From Amycolatopsis azurea DSM 43854 (GTDB taxonomy: Bacteria > Actinomycetota > Actinomycetes > Mycobacteriales > Pseudonocardiaceae), in contig NZ_MUXN01000005.1 in NCBI RefSeq assembly GCF_001995215.1, positions 1 to 64,000 on the forward strand: 64,000 nt of DNA, given 5' to 3'. The number at the start of each line of letters is the position of its first letter. Within the stretch, counting starts at the first letter, position 1. The notes under the pieces are model-generated. The model had not been told where the DNA came from. It saw only the letters and a program-made list of their open reading frames with translations, and did no database searches. Both the position numbers and the translations under genes were made by a program. Below are positions 42,287 through 49,800 of this stretch, one piece after another.

Positions 42287-43137
42287 GCGGTCCGCTGATC
42301 GTCAAGGGGACGGCGGCGTGGCGGTACTTCGGCGACTTCCGGGCCGGGCTGCTGGCGGGTCAGGTGCTGGTCTTGCAGGTCGCGCATCCGGTCGTCGCGG
42401 CCGGGGTGCGGGATCATTCGGACTACGTCGAGGATCCGTGGACGCGGCTGATGCGCACGGCCGCGTCGCTGTCCATCTACATCTACGGTGGCCCCGAAGG
42501 CGCGCGCTACGAGGCGAACCGGTTGCGCGCGCTGCATCGCGGGTTCACCGGGGTCGACGCCGAAGGCCGCCGGTACAGCGCGCTGAACCCGCGCGCGTAC
42601 GCCTGGGTGCACGCCACGCTCGTCATGGTTCCCGTTGACACGCAACGGTTCTACGGCAAGCCGATGACCGCGTCCGAACTGGACGAGTACTACGCGCAGA
42701 TGTGCGACGTCGGCCGTCTTCTCGGGCTCCGCGAACAGGACATGCCGCCGACGTGGCCGGAATTCGAGCGGTACTACGCGGAAACGATCGACGGCTTCGG
42801 TCCGAACGGGACGATCTCGACGCTGTTCGAGACGATCCGGACGGTGAAGAAACCCTGGCGATGGCTGCCCGACGAACAGTGGGTGCGGCTCCAGCGGTGG
42901 CAGCATCGGGGGCAGATGTTCGTCATCCGCGGCACTCTTCCGCCCGCGCTGCGTGAACGCCTCGGTCTACAGTGGACAGAACAGGACCAGCGCCGGTTCG
43001 ACCGCTTCCGGGCCGTGGTGCGGCTGGCCGGCGGGCTGGTGCCGACGACGTTGCGCTCGTCTCTCGTGCGCCGGATCGGCAGGCTGAACGTCTGGTTCCG
43101 GGCGCATCCGCGCGCTTACCGCTTCCTGGGCGGCTGA
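42283..43137 (+). CDS. MpaB-family oxygenase (DUF2236)
   Basis: This 284-residue protein starts at ATG 42283, overlapping TetR by 4 bp. It contains the DUF2236 core (VLVLQVAHPVVAAGVRDHSDYVEDPW ... LRALHRGFTGV ... AYAWVHATLVMVPV). Relatives include MpaB oxygenase and rubber oxygenase Lcp, which use haem to cleave C=C bonds. The His and Arg/Asp positions of the family are visible. Its TGA stop (43135-43137) lies inside the CTGAAGG end of a hairpin repeat. Confidence 0.85.
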   Translation: MSGPLIVKGTAAWRYFGDFRAGLLAGQVLVLQVAHPVVAAGVRDHSDYVEDPWTRLMRTAASLSIYIYGGPEGARYEANRLRALHRGFTGVDAEGRRYSALNPRAYAWVHATLVMVPVDTQRFYGKPMTASELDEYYAQMCDVGRLLGLREQDMPPTWPEFERYYAETIDGFGPNGTISTLFETIRTVKKPWRWLPDEQWVRLQRWQHRGQMFVIRGTLPPALRERLGLQWTEQDQRRFDRFRAVVRLAGGLVPTTLRSSLVRRIGRLNVWFRAHPRAYRFLGG

Positions 43138-43211
43138 AGGACGCTTTCCCAGCATAAGACGAGGCGAAGGGCGCTTTCACCGCATCCCTTGCGGGGAAAG
43201 TCCCCTTCAGC
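43133..43211. repeat. Tripartite hairpin repeat (family 3, copy 2)
   Basis: The leading unit 43136-43155, second unit 43166-43185 and inverted unit 43189-43208 share the GAAGG...TTTC...GCAT pattern of the other family-3 elements. The left end provides the stop codon of the MpaB gene. Confidence 0.85.
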
Positions 43212-43233
43212 CCCCGACCGGAGTAAGGGAGAC

Positions 43234-43253
43234 GGTCCCCTGTACGGGGGACC
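43234..43253. promoter_or_regulatory. GGTCCCC-N6-GGGGACC palindrome upstream of the membrane operon
   Basis: This is a perfect 7-bp-arm inverted repeat, 58 bp before the first gene of the histidine-rich operon. GC-tract palindromes of this sort resemble metal-sensor operators (CsoR-like), but no such regulator is in the window. Candidate operator. Confidence 0.45.
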
Positions 43254-43310
43254 CAGGTTCACCCGGCGCCGTGACGCTTTCCCCGGCCTCCGTCGTTAAC
43301 TTCAGGCAGG

Positions 43311-44759
43311 ATGGGGAAATCACCGAGGGGGCGGCGCGCGGCGCCGTTGGTCATCGCCCGCGTACTCGTGCTCTGTGCGCTGGCTTCCTTGCTGTGGGGC
43401 GGCACGGCCCGGGCGGACGGCGTGTCGAGCGGGGCGGACGTCCAGGTCGCGCAGACGCTCGGCACCCGGGACCTCACGATCGTGCTGCGACGGATGGACA
43501 TCGCGCCCGGGCCGCTGCACGTCGACGTCGTCACGCACGCCGGAAGCGCACCGGGCACACTGAAACTGCGCGCGTCGACAGCCGGGAACACGTTTTCCGA
43601 AGCCACGGTCCAGCTGGACGGGAAACCCGGCGCCCATCCGGCGCTGCTGAAGGTCGACCAGCCCGGGCCGTGGGAGCTCGGCCTCGACGACGGGACGGAC
43701 ACCGCGTCGATCCCGTTCCTCGTCCCGGCCAGGGTCATCCCTCCTTGGGAGAAGGCCACCTTCGGCGGTTTCGTCGCCGCGGGCGTGTTCCTGGTGATCG
43801 GTCTCGTGGTCGCGCTGCGCGTCCGGAGACCACAGCTCGCGCTGATCCCGGCAGGCGGGATGGTCGCCGCGCTCGCGGTCGCGGTCACCGGCGCGATGCT
43901 CTCGGCGTCGACACCGGCACCACCCGCGCCGGGCGCGGCACTGGACCCGACGATCGACAACGTCCAGGACCCGTACGCGAACGCGCAGATGTCCACTGTG
44001 GACTTCTCGCGGCCGCCGGTGAACCTGGCGGTGAAGGCGCCGAACGCGCGATCGGGCGGCCTCGCCGAGGTCCGGCTCGCCTTCTCCGACGGCGCGACCG
44101 GACGCCCTGTCGACGATCTTCTGGTGCACGACAACGCCTTGGTGCATCTCGTCGTCATCTCGCCGACGGGCAGGCTCTGGCATCTGCATCCGGTGCGCGT
44201 CGCCCCCGGCGACTACCGCGTGAAGTTCACGCCGCCCGAGGCGGGGACCTACGCCGTCGCCGCCGAGGTCGCCCGGCGAGGTGGTGGGGTGCAGTTGGTC
44301 CGCGCCACGATGGATGTCGCGACAGGCAACGACTCCCCCGCCGAGCCCGTGCCGACGGGCGCCGGCCGGAAGGTCGTGAACGGGAACCCGGTCGACGTCG
44401 AGGTCAAGCCGGGGACACCGACCACGATCACCGCGCGGTTCGGCAAAGCCGATCTCCAACCCTGGCTGGGCATGCTCGGCCACCTGATCGTCGTCGGCCC
44501 GATAACCGGCGACAGCCGGGTCGGCGCGGATGCCGCTGCCGCGCCGACCTGGGCCCATGTGCACTCGATGATCCCGCAATCGCCCGGTATGCCGGGAAAG
44601 CCCGATGAGACCGTCGCCGCGTACGGCCCCGACGTCCCGTTCACCTACACCTTCGCCGCCCCCGGCAAGTACCGGATCTGGTTGCAGGCCGAACGCGACT
44701 ACACGGTGCTGACCGTGCCCATGCAGCTCGAAGTCCCGCCGGAAGGGGCGCCGCAATGA
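43311..44759 (+). CDS. Exported two-lobe membrane protein with paired histidines
   Basis: The protein has 482 residues. A signal peptide (about 10-36, ending TARADG) leads to a ~110-residue beta-rich domain. Two membrane helices follow (about 148-165 and 177-195), then two further extracytoplasmic beta lobes. These lobes carry His pairs: HDNALVH...WHLHP (H273, H279, H291, H293) and GH...WAHVH (H391, H416, H418). Similar 'HLHP' and 'LHVHP' lobes occur in actinobacterial exported proteins thought to bind heavy metals. Copper or another metal is a reasonable guess. The overlap with the next gene indicates an operon. Confidence 0.75.
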   Translation: MGKSPRGRRAAPLVIARVLVLCALASLLWGGTARADGVSSGADVQVAQTLGTRDLTIVLRRMDIAPGPLHVDVVTHAGSAPGTLKLRASTAGNTFSEATVQLDGKPGAHPALLKVDQPGPWELGLDDGTDTASIPFLVPARVIPPWEKATFGGFVAAGVFLVIGLVVALRVRRPQLALIPAGGMVAALAVAVTGAMLSASTPAPPAPGAALDPTIDNVQDPYANAQMSTVDFSRPPVNLAVKAPNARSGGLAEVRLAFSDGATGRPVDDLLVHDNALVHLVVISPTGRLWHLHPVRVAPGDYRVKFTPPEAGTYAVAAEVARRGGGVQLVRATMDVATGNDSPAEPVPTGAGRKVVNGNPVDVEVKPGTPTTITARFGKADLQPWLGMLGHLIVVGPITGDSRVGADAAAAPTWAHVHSMIPQSPGMPGKPDETVAAYGPDVPFTYTFAAPGKYRIWLQAERDYTVLTVPMQLEVPPEGAPQ

Positions 44760-45172
44760 CCACCAAGACGTCCATAGTGGACAGACGTAAGCCCGTCCTG
44801 CTCATTTCCGTCGTCGCCGTGCTCGTGGCGGCGATCGTGGCCTGGCTGGTGTGGCCGAGCGGCGGCGGGGAACAGGTGCAGAGCTCGACCCAGGGCCCGT
44901 ACACCGTGCGGCTTTCGGTCGAGGATCCGCACCAGGGCGGCAATGTCTTCGCCCTGACCGTCAGCGGCGCCACGCCGGACGTCGTCACCGTCGAACCGGT
45001 GATGCCGCAGATGGGGCACGCGCTCGCCCCGTCGCCCGCGATCGCCCAGGCGCCGGGCCGGTTCCGCACCGGCGACGTCCTGTTGCCGATGTCGGGGCAG
45101 TGGGAGATCACCGTTTCACTGCGCGGGCCGTCCGGCTCCACGCAGCACGTTTTTCCTTTGCTGGTCAAGTAG
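44756..45172 (+). CDS. Membrane-anchored FixH/YtkA-like protein
   Basis: The 138-residue protein starts at ATG 44756, overlapping the previous stop. One N-terminal membrane anchor (VLLISVVAVLVAAIVAWLVW) precedes an extracytoplasmic beta-sandwich: YTVRLSVEDPHQGGNVFALTV ... VEPVMPQMGHAL ... GQWEITVSLRGPSG. This pattern is typical of YtkA/FixH-like domains. The PQMGHAL segment places Met and His together, as in copper-binding relatives. It probably works with the preceding protein. Confidence 0.75.
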   Translation: MTTKTSIVDRRKPVLLISVVAVLVAAIVAWLVWPSGGGEQVQSSTQGPYTVRLSVEDPHQGGNVFALTVSGATPDVVTVEPVMPQMGHALAPSPAIAQAPGRFRTGDVLLPMSGQWEITVSLRGPSGSTQHVFPLLVK

Positions 45173-45191
45173 GAGAGGGAGGTCAGGGGGT

Positions 45192-46325
45192 ATGGATCTC
45201 ACCGCGGGAGGGGCGAGGGTCGCCTCGGTGGCACGAAGCGAACGCGCCGGGCTCGTACCGGCGGGCACGGTACTGGCCGGATCGGTGATCTCACTGATCG
45301 GGCTGACCTGGGACATCCAGTGGCACGGCGACGTCGGACCGGACACGTTCTTCACGCTGCCGCATCTGTTCCTGTATTCGGGCAGCGCGATCTCCGGGCT
45401 CGCGAGTCTCGTGGTCGTGCTGATGACCACGGCCGCGCGGCGGGCGGGCCGCCAGGTCGACGCGAGCGTCGGCGGCCGGGCGATCAACGTCTTCGGCAAG
45501 CTTTTCGCCGCACCGGCCGGCTATCTGGTGACCGGGACCGGCGCGGCGATGTTCCTGTTGTACGGCCTGTGGGACCAGTGGTGGCACGGGCTGTACGGCT
45601 TCGACGCGGTGATCGACTCGCCGCCGCACATCGGGCTGCTGCTGTCGATCACGCTGAGCATCATCGGCACGGTCATGGTGTTCGCGGCCGCGCGGGAGCA
45701 CCGCTGGGGCACCCTCGGCGTGGTCGGCAGCCTCGGCGTGCTGATCGCGTTCAGCACGGTCACCGTGCTGGGGCTCCAGCAGATCGACGTCGACCTGGTC
45801 GACGTGATCTCCGTGGGCATCGCGCTGCTTTCGGTGCTGCTGGTCTCGGCGGGCGCCGGGTTCTGGGGACGGCCGGGCGGCGCGGTCCGGGTCGCCGCGT
45901 CGCTGGCGGTCATCCAGGCGATCACCTGGTGGTTCTCGCCGTGGGCGGCGGAGGCGTACGCGAGCGCCGTCGGGTTGCCGATGCGGGACTACATCGACGG
46001 CGTGCCCGCGATGCCCGCGATGATGCCGATGGCGTTGCTGCCGATCGCGGCCGTGCTCGAAGCGGTCTACCTGCTTTCGCGGCGTGGCCTCTCCGCCGGC
46101 CGGGTTTCGGTGCTGGCCGGCGGGATCGGCGGGTTCCTGGTCGGCGCGAGCATGCCGATCCAGAACGTGATCGTGTACGGGGCCTCGCACGTCGAGTGGG
46201 CGCTCGTGTTCGGGACCGCCGCCGCCGGCGCGGTGTTCGGGCTGCTCGGCGGGTTCGCCGGGTGGCGGTTCGGCGGGATGCTGAGGCTGCTGGCCCCGGC
46301 GAAGGGGGACGACGCGCATGCGTAA
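45192..46325 (+). CDS. Polytopic membrane protein with duplicated WDxxWH...PH motif
   Basis: The 377-residue protein has about nine or ten membrane helices and no recognised family. Two copies of one motif are visible. The first is W40-D41-x-x-W44-H45 with Pro-His at 57-58. The second is W127-D128-x-x-W131-H132 with Pro-His at 145-146. They sit at equivalent places after helices, implying an internal duplication and a possible metal or haem site. It starts behind a strong GGAGG-rich leader 19 bp after the FixH-like gene. Confidence 0.72.
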   Translation: MDLTAGGARVASVARSERAGLVPAGTVLAGSVISLIGLTWDIQWHGDVGPDTFFTLPHLFLYSGSAISGLASLVVVLMTTAARRAGRQVDASVGGRAINVFGKLFAAPAGYLVTGTGAAMFLLYGLWDQWWHGLYGFDAVIDSPPHIGLLLSITLSIIGTVMVFAAAREHRWGTLGVVGSLGVLIAFSTVTVLGLQQIDVDLVDVISVGIALLSVLLVSAGAGFWGRPGGAVRVAASLAVIQAITWWFSPWAAEAYASAVGLPMRDYIDGVPAMPAMMPMALLPIAAVLEAVYLLSRRGLSAGRVSVLAGGIGGFLVGASMPIQNVIVYGASHVEWALVFGTAAAGAVFGLLGGFAGWRFGGMLRLLAPAKGDDAHA

Positions 46326-46866
46326 GACACTGCTGGCCTTGGCGGCGGCGATCGGGTTGCTGTTCGCGACCACGCCCGCGGCGAACGCCTACGAACCGGT
46401 GAACATCGTCCACACCGAGCGGGTGCAGGTCGGCCCGTACGGGATGACGGTCGGCTTCAGCACGTGGCCGTTGCGCGCCATGCAATCGCTGGACTTCACG
46501 TTCATCCCGGACGACGGGATCGCCGGGAAGTCGGGGACGCTCGCGTTCGTCAATCCGGAGACCGGGCGGCTGGGCCGCGCGCAGCCGCTGGCGAAGCATC
46601 CGCGGAAGCTGGAGGTGTGGGGACTGGACATCCGGGCCTTGCAGACGCAGGGCGCGTGGACGTTCCGGTTCGAGATCGACGGTCCCGCGGGCAAGGGCAC
46701 GGGGGAACTCCGCGATCTGACGGTGCTCGAACAGCCGGGACCGCCGATGGCGGTGAGCTGGTCGATCAGCCTGATCCCGCTGATCGTCCTGGCCGTCCTG
46801 ATCACCATCGCCTGGAGGCGCACCAAATCCAGGCTCCGCGGGAACGGGCTCCCGGCGACGGTGTGA
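46318..46866 (+). CDS. Exported single-anchor protein, last gene of the His-rich operon
   Basis: The 182-residue protein (ATG 46318, overlapping the previous gene by 8 bp) has a signal peptide (TLLALAAAIGLLFATTPAANA). It then has a beta-rich extracytoplasmic domain (NIVHTERVQVGPYGMTVGFSTWPLRAMQSLDFTF). A C-terminal membrane helix (VSWSISLIPLIVLAVLITIAW) with a basic tail follows. The topology matches CopC/YcnI-like anchored beta domains, but motifs are not diagnostic. It should sit beside the other three proteins at the outer face of the membrane. Confidence 0.75.
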   Translation: MRKTLLALAAAIGLLFATTPAANAYEPVNIVHTERVQVGPYGMTVGFSTWPLRAMQSLDFTFIPDDGIAGKSGTLAFVNPETGRLGRAQPLAKHPRKLEVWGLDIRALQTQGAWTFRFEIDGPAGKGTGELRDLTVLEQPGPPMAVSWSISLIPLIVLAVLITIAWRRTKSRLRGNGLPATV

Positions 46867-46889
46867 CTCGAAGTGACCGAAGATCGGAT

Positions 46890-46920
46890 GGCTCGCGTGT
46901 CCCGGCAGGGCACGCGAGCC
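46890..46920 (+). terminator. Terminator of the His-rich operon
   Basis: GGCTCGCGTG (46890-46899) pairs perfectly with 46911-46920, followed by TTTCGT. It lies 23 bp past the last stop and also faces the converging DUF397 gene. Confidence 0.85.
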
Positions 46921-46925
46921 TTTCG

Positions 46926-47180
46926 TCAGGGGCTCAAATCGAACTGTCCGGCCTTGACCGCCTGGAGGAAGGCGTTCCACTCACCGGAATCGAAGACGAA
47001 GACGGGACTCTTCGCCAGTTTGGTGTCACGGACCCCGACCAGGCCTTCGTGGGCGAGGTTGACCTCGACACAGTTACCTCCGTTGGGCTCGCTCGCGAAG
47101 GACTTCTCCCACGCGGAGTCGTCGAACAGCGACACGGCCGTGGTCGGATCGTAATCCGCCGCCGATGGATAATCGGCCAT
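46926..47180 (-). CDS. DUF397 domain protein
   Basis: This 84-residue protein is a typical DUF397 domain: SAWEKSFASEPNGGNCVEVNL ... VGVRDTKLAKSPVFVFDSGEWNAFLQAVKAGQFD. DUF397 proteins pair with Scr1-type XRE regulators in actinomycetes and behave as their small partners. The likely partner here is the XRE gene at 49801, although it is not adjacent. Confidence 0.9.
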   Translation of the reverse strand: MADYPSAADYDPTTAVSLFDDSAWEKSFASEPNGGNCVEVNLAHEGLVGVRDTKLAKSPVFVFDSGEWNAFLQAVKAGQFDLSP

Positions 47181-47530
47181 TGGTCGTACCTCCGAACGTC
47201 GGTCGGGGGTGCGAGACGCGACCTGCGCGAACCGTCACGGCCCCAGCTTCTCCTTGCCTCAACGGGACTATCCCGCACGGCCAAGTGGGTGATCAACTCC
47301 GCCCACTCTCGACATGAAGATTATTCCAGGAGTAGGATTAATCGCAGCGGCCGGGGCTCGGTTGTTGGTGATTCGCCCGCAGTATGCGAGAACCTCGGCG
47401 ACAGCCGTCACCGGGGCGCTCACCAGGGAGTTCGCCCGTTCCAGCTGGTCACCGACGGCAGGTGACCGGCCGGGACACGATCCCCGGGGCGCACGACCAC
47501 CCACCGCCGACCTCGTGGGGGAGGATCAGC
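47181..47530. other. 350-bp divergent intergenic region
   Basis: It lies upstream of both the DUF397 gene and the small zinc-finger-like gene. The part 47310-47350 is unusually AT-rich for this genome (GAAGATTATTCCAG type) and probably holds promoters. Short open frames here lack codon bias. I see no repeats or RNA. Confidence 0.4.
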
Positions 47531-47803
47531 GTGATCATTCAGGACACGATGCCTGCGACGGTACTCGCCGTCGGCAGGCTCATGGCCGGGACGGCGGGCG
47601 AAAGCCGCCGCTCCGCGCACCTTTTCGACCTGCACTCCGGGGGCTCGCACCCCGAGTTCCTGCACGCCCGTTGCGGCGCGGCGATGCCTTACGACCACCT
47701 GGAATGGATCCCCGTCGGTTCGGGGATGCCGTGTGAGCGTTGTCTCGGTCTCGCCGGTTCGGTCGACCAGACGCGGTTGCCGCGCCCGAGCCGGGGAGTG
47801 TGA
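47531..47803 (+). CDS. Small Cys/His protein of unknown function
   Basis: This 90-residue protein starts at GTG 47531, 6 bp after GGAGG, which decides the start. The C-terminal half has HLFDLHSGGSHPEFLHARCGAAMPYDHLEWIP ... PCERCLG, a possible zinc site (C, CxxC, His). It overlaps the next small gene by 4 bp. I do not recognise the family. The location among XRE/DUF397 genes suggests a regulatory role. Confidence 0.65.
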   Translation: MIIQDTMPATVLAVGRLMAGTAGESRRSAHLFDLHSGGSHPEFLHARCGAAMPYDHLEWIPVGSGMPCERCLGLAGSVDQTRLPRPSRGV

Positions 47804-48075
47804 CCGTCATGGCCGTCCGCCTCACCACGCTGCTGTTCCGCCGTGAGGACGAACGCCTGGCATCGACGAAGCGCCGCAACATCGGGCTCGAACTGCGTCA
47901 GCGGTTCGGGTTCAGCCTCATCCAGGCCCCGCTGCGCAAGCAGCCACCATGGAACTCCGAAGTCGATTTCCCGCTCCCGCGCGGCACGCACCGGGACCTG
48001 ATCAGAACCGGCCGGCCGCTCGAAGGTCACTTCGAGCTGACGCCCTTGATCGGGCATCTGACCGGCCGGGCCTGA
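47800..48075 (+). CDS. Small basic protein of unknown function
   Basis: This 91-residue protein starts at GTG 47800 (overlap with the previous stop). ATG 47809 is the alternative. It is Arg/Leu-rich (RLTTLLFRREDERLASTKRRNIGLELRQRFGFSLIQ) with an aromatic/Pro C-terminal half and no recognised domain. It is probably co-translated with the small Cys/His protein. It converges with the DUF574 gene 4 bp later. Confidence 0.6.
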   Translation: MTVMAVRLTTLLFRREDERLASTKRRNIGLELRQRFGFSLIQAPLRKQPPWNSEVDFPLPRGTHRDLIRTGRPLEGHFELTPLIGHLTGRA

Positions 48076-48079
48076 GGGT

Positions 48080-48937
48080 TCAGGGCTTGCGGCCCAGGCC
48101 GCCGAGCCCGCCGGTGAAGGTCGGGTCGTCCGCGAACCGGTCGCTCGCGCGGGAAGCCGCCTCGTCCAGATGCCAGGTGGCCATCCAGTCGATCCCCGGC
48201 TCCACCAGCTCCAGGCCGTCGAAGAACGCGGTGAACTCCGCTCGGGACCGGAGGTGGAACGGCGCGGAGGTCTTCTTGTAGAGCTCCTGGACGTTCTCCC
48301 GGTTGTCGCCTTCCTTGCGGGTGACGCCGTCCTCGGTCAGATGCGAGGACAGGAAGTACGAGCCCGGCGGCAAGAAGTCGAGATAGCGCTGGACGATCTC
48401 GTGGACGGGCACGTCCGGGCCGAGGAAGTACAGCAGGCCGACGAGGACCAGCCCGATCGGCTGGCGGGGGTCGAGCACCCCGGTTTCGAGGGCGCGCTTC
48501 CAGATGTCGGCGGGATCCCGCACGTCACCCTGCAGGACCGCGTGCCGCCCGAGCAGGCCTTCCCGTTCCAGCAGCAGCTGCGAATGCGCGACGGCGACCG
48601 GCTCGATGTCGACGTAGACGACGCGGCTGTCCGGGTTGACCGCGCTCGCGATCTGGTGGACGTTGCCGACGGTGGGCACGCCGGAGCCGATGTCGAGGAA
48701 CTGCGTGATCCCCTGGCGGGCCAGGTATCCCACGCCGCGGCCGAGGAAGTCGCGCCCGACCCGGGCGAAGGTCTTGACCTCCGGGAACTGCTTGAGCACC
48801 TGCGAGCCGAACTCGCGGTCGATGGCCCAGTTGGCGGAACCGCCGAGAAACCAGTCGTACACCCTGGCCACGTTGGGTCGTTCGAGGTCGACACCTTCGG
48901 GAGCTTCGGGGTCTCGGGGGTCCTGCTGCGTCGTCAT
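48080..48937 (-). CDS. DUF574 S-adenosyl methyltransferase family protein (paralogue 1)
   Basis: The 285-residue protein has the PF04672/DUF574 pattern: VDLERPNVARVYDWFLGGSANWAIDREF, SAM loop FLDIGSGVPTVGNVH, VVYVDIEPVAVAHSQLLL and VGLLYFLGPDVPVHEIV. The fold is a class I methyltransferase. The substrate is unknown. These genes are greatly expanded in actinomycetes and often lie near XRE/DUF397 regulators. A paralogue follows 4 bp upstream on the same strand. Confidence 0.9.
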   Translation of the reverse strand: MTTQQDPRDPEAPEGVDLERPNVARVYDWFLGGSANWAIDREFGSQVLKQFPEVKTFARVGRDFLGRGVGYLARQGITQFLDIGSGVPTVGNVHQIASAVNPDSRVVYVDIEPVAVAHSQLLLEREGLLGRHAVLQGDVRDPADIWKRALETGVLDPRQPIGLVLVGLLYFLGPDVPVHEIVQRYLDFLPPGSYFLSSHLTEDGVTRKEGDNRENVQELYKKTSAPFHLRSRAEFTAFFDGLELVEPGIDWMATWHLDEAASRASDRFADDPTFTGGLGGLGRKP

Positions 48938-48941
48938 GCCG

Positions 48942-49772
48942 TCACACCTCGTCGGAAACCGGTTTGCGGGCGACCCCGCCGATGGCGCAGTTAAGCGCAG
49001 GAGAGCGGGGGTCGTCCAGCCGCCATGCGCCGACCGGGACCAGACCGGGCGCCGCGAGGTCGAAATCGCCGAAGAAGCCGCGGATCTCTTCCTTGTCGCG
49101 AAAGGACGCGGGTGTGCTGGACTGCTCGTACTGCTTCACGACGCGCTTGATCTGTTCGAGTTCGTCGCCTTCCACATCGGACATCGTGACGTGGGAAAGA
49201 ACGTAGAAGGAGCCCTCGGGCAGGAGTCTCCGGTACCTCGCGATGACGGCGGCGAGCTCGGGGCCCGGTACGAAGTGCAGGACCGCGACGGTGAGCAAGG
49301 CCACCGGCCGGGCCGGGTCGAGCACGCCGGTGTCGAAGGCGCGTTCCCAGACGTCGTCGGCGTCGCGCAGGTCGCCGCCGATCACCGCGTGCCTGGCGGG
49401 ATCCCCGCCTCTTTCCAGCAGGATCCTGCCGTGTGCGACGGCGACCGGTTCGTTGTCGACGTATACGCAGCGGCTGTCTTCGTCGACCTCTCCGGCGATC
49501 TCGTGGACGTTGCCGACAGTGGGCACGCCGGAGCCGAGATCGAGGAACTGGTTCACGCCGTGCTCGGCGCAATACCGCACCGCACGGCCGAGGAAGGCCC
49601 GGTTGGCCCTGGCGAGGGAGCGGATGAGCGGGAAGGCCTTGACCAGTTGCTCGCCGAATTCCCTGTCCACCGCCCAGTTCGCGGTTCCCCCGAGTGCCCA
49701 GTCGTAGATCCGGGCGGCGTTGGGCCGCTCGAGATCGACACCCTCGGGCAGGAACTGCGGATCCACGTCCAT
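48942..49772 (-). CDS. DUF574 S-adenosyl methyltransferase family protein (paralogue 2)
   Basis: The 276-residue protein starts at ATG 49772. It is parallel to paralogue 1 throughout: GVDLERPNAARIYDWALGGTANWAVDREF, FLDLGSGVPTVGNVHEIAGEV, VYVDNEPVAVAHGRIL, and a C-terminal DLAAPGLVPVGAWRLDD. The two genes probably arose by tandem duplication, since the similarity spans the full length. Methyl acceptor unknown. Confidence 0.9.
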   Translation of the reverse strand: MDVDPQFLPEGVDLERPNAARIYDWALGGTANWAVDREFGEQLVKAFPLIRSLARANRAFLGRAVRYCAEHGVNQFLDLGSGVPTVGNVHEIAGEVDEDSRCVYVDNEPVAVAHGRILLERGGDPARHAVIGGDLRDADDVWERAFDTGVLDPARPVALLTVAVLHFVPGPELAAVIARYRRLLPEGSFYVLSHVTMSDVEGDELEQIKRVVKQYEQSSTPASFRDKEEIRGFFGDFDLAAPGLVPVGAWRLDDPRSPALNCAIGGVARKPVSDEV

Positions 49773-49800
49773 GACCCTACCGAAGGGACGTCGTCGATCT

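Noticed and set aside
43311-46325. Copper membrane monooxygenase (PmoB/PmoA-like) operon
   Set aside because: The first protein has a similar layout (beta domain, two helices, beta domain), but no PmoA/PmoB/PmoC motifs are visible. The resemblance is topological only.
47268-47504. 78-codon minus-strand open frame between DUF397 and the small Cys/His gene
   Set aside because: No domain, no ribosome-binding site, and it occupies the AT-rich promoter stretch.
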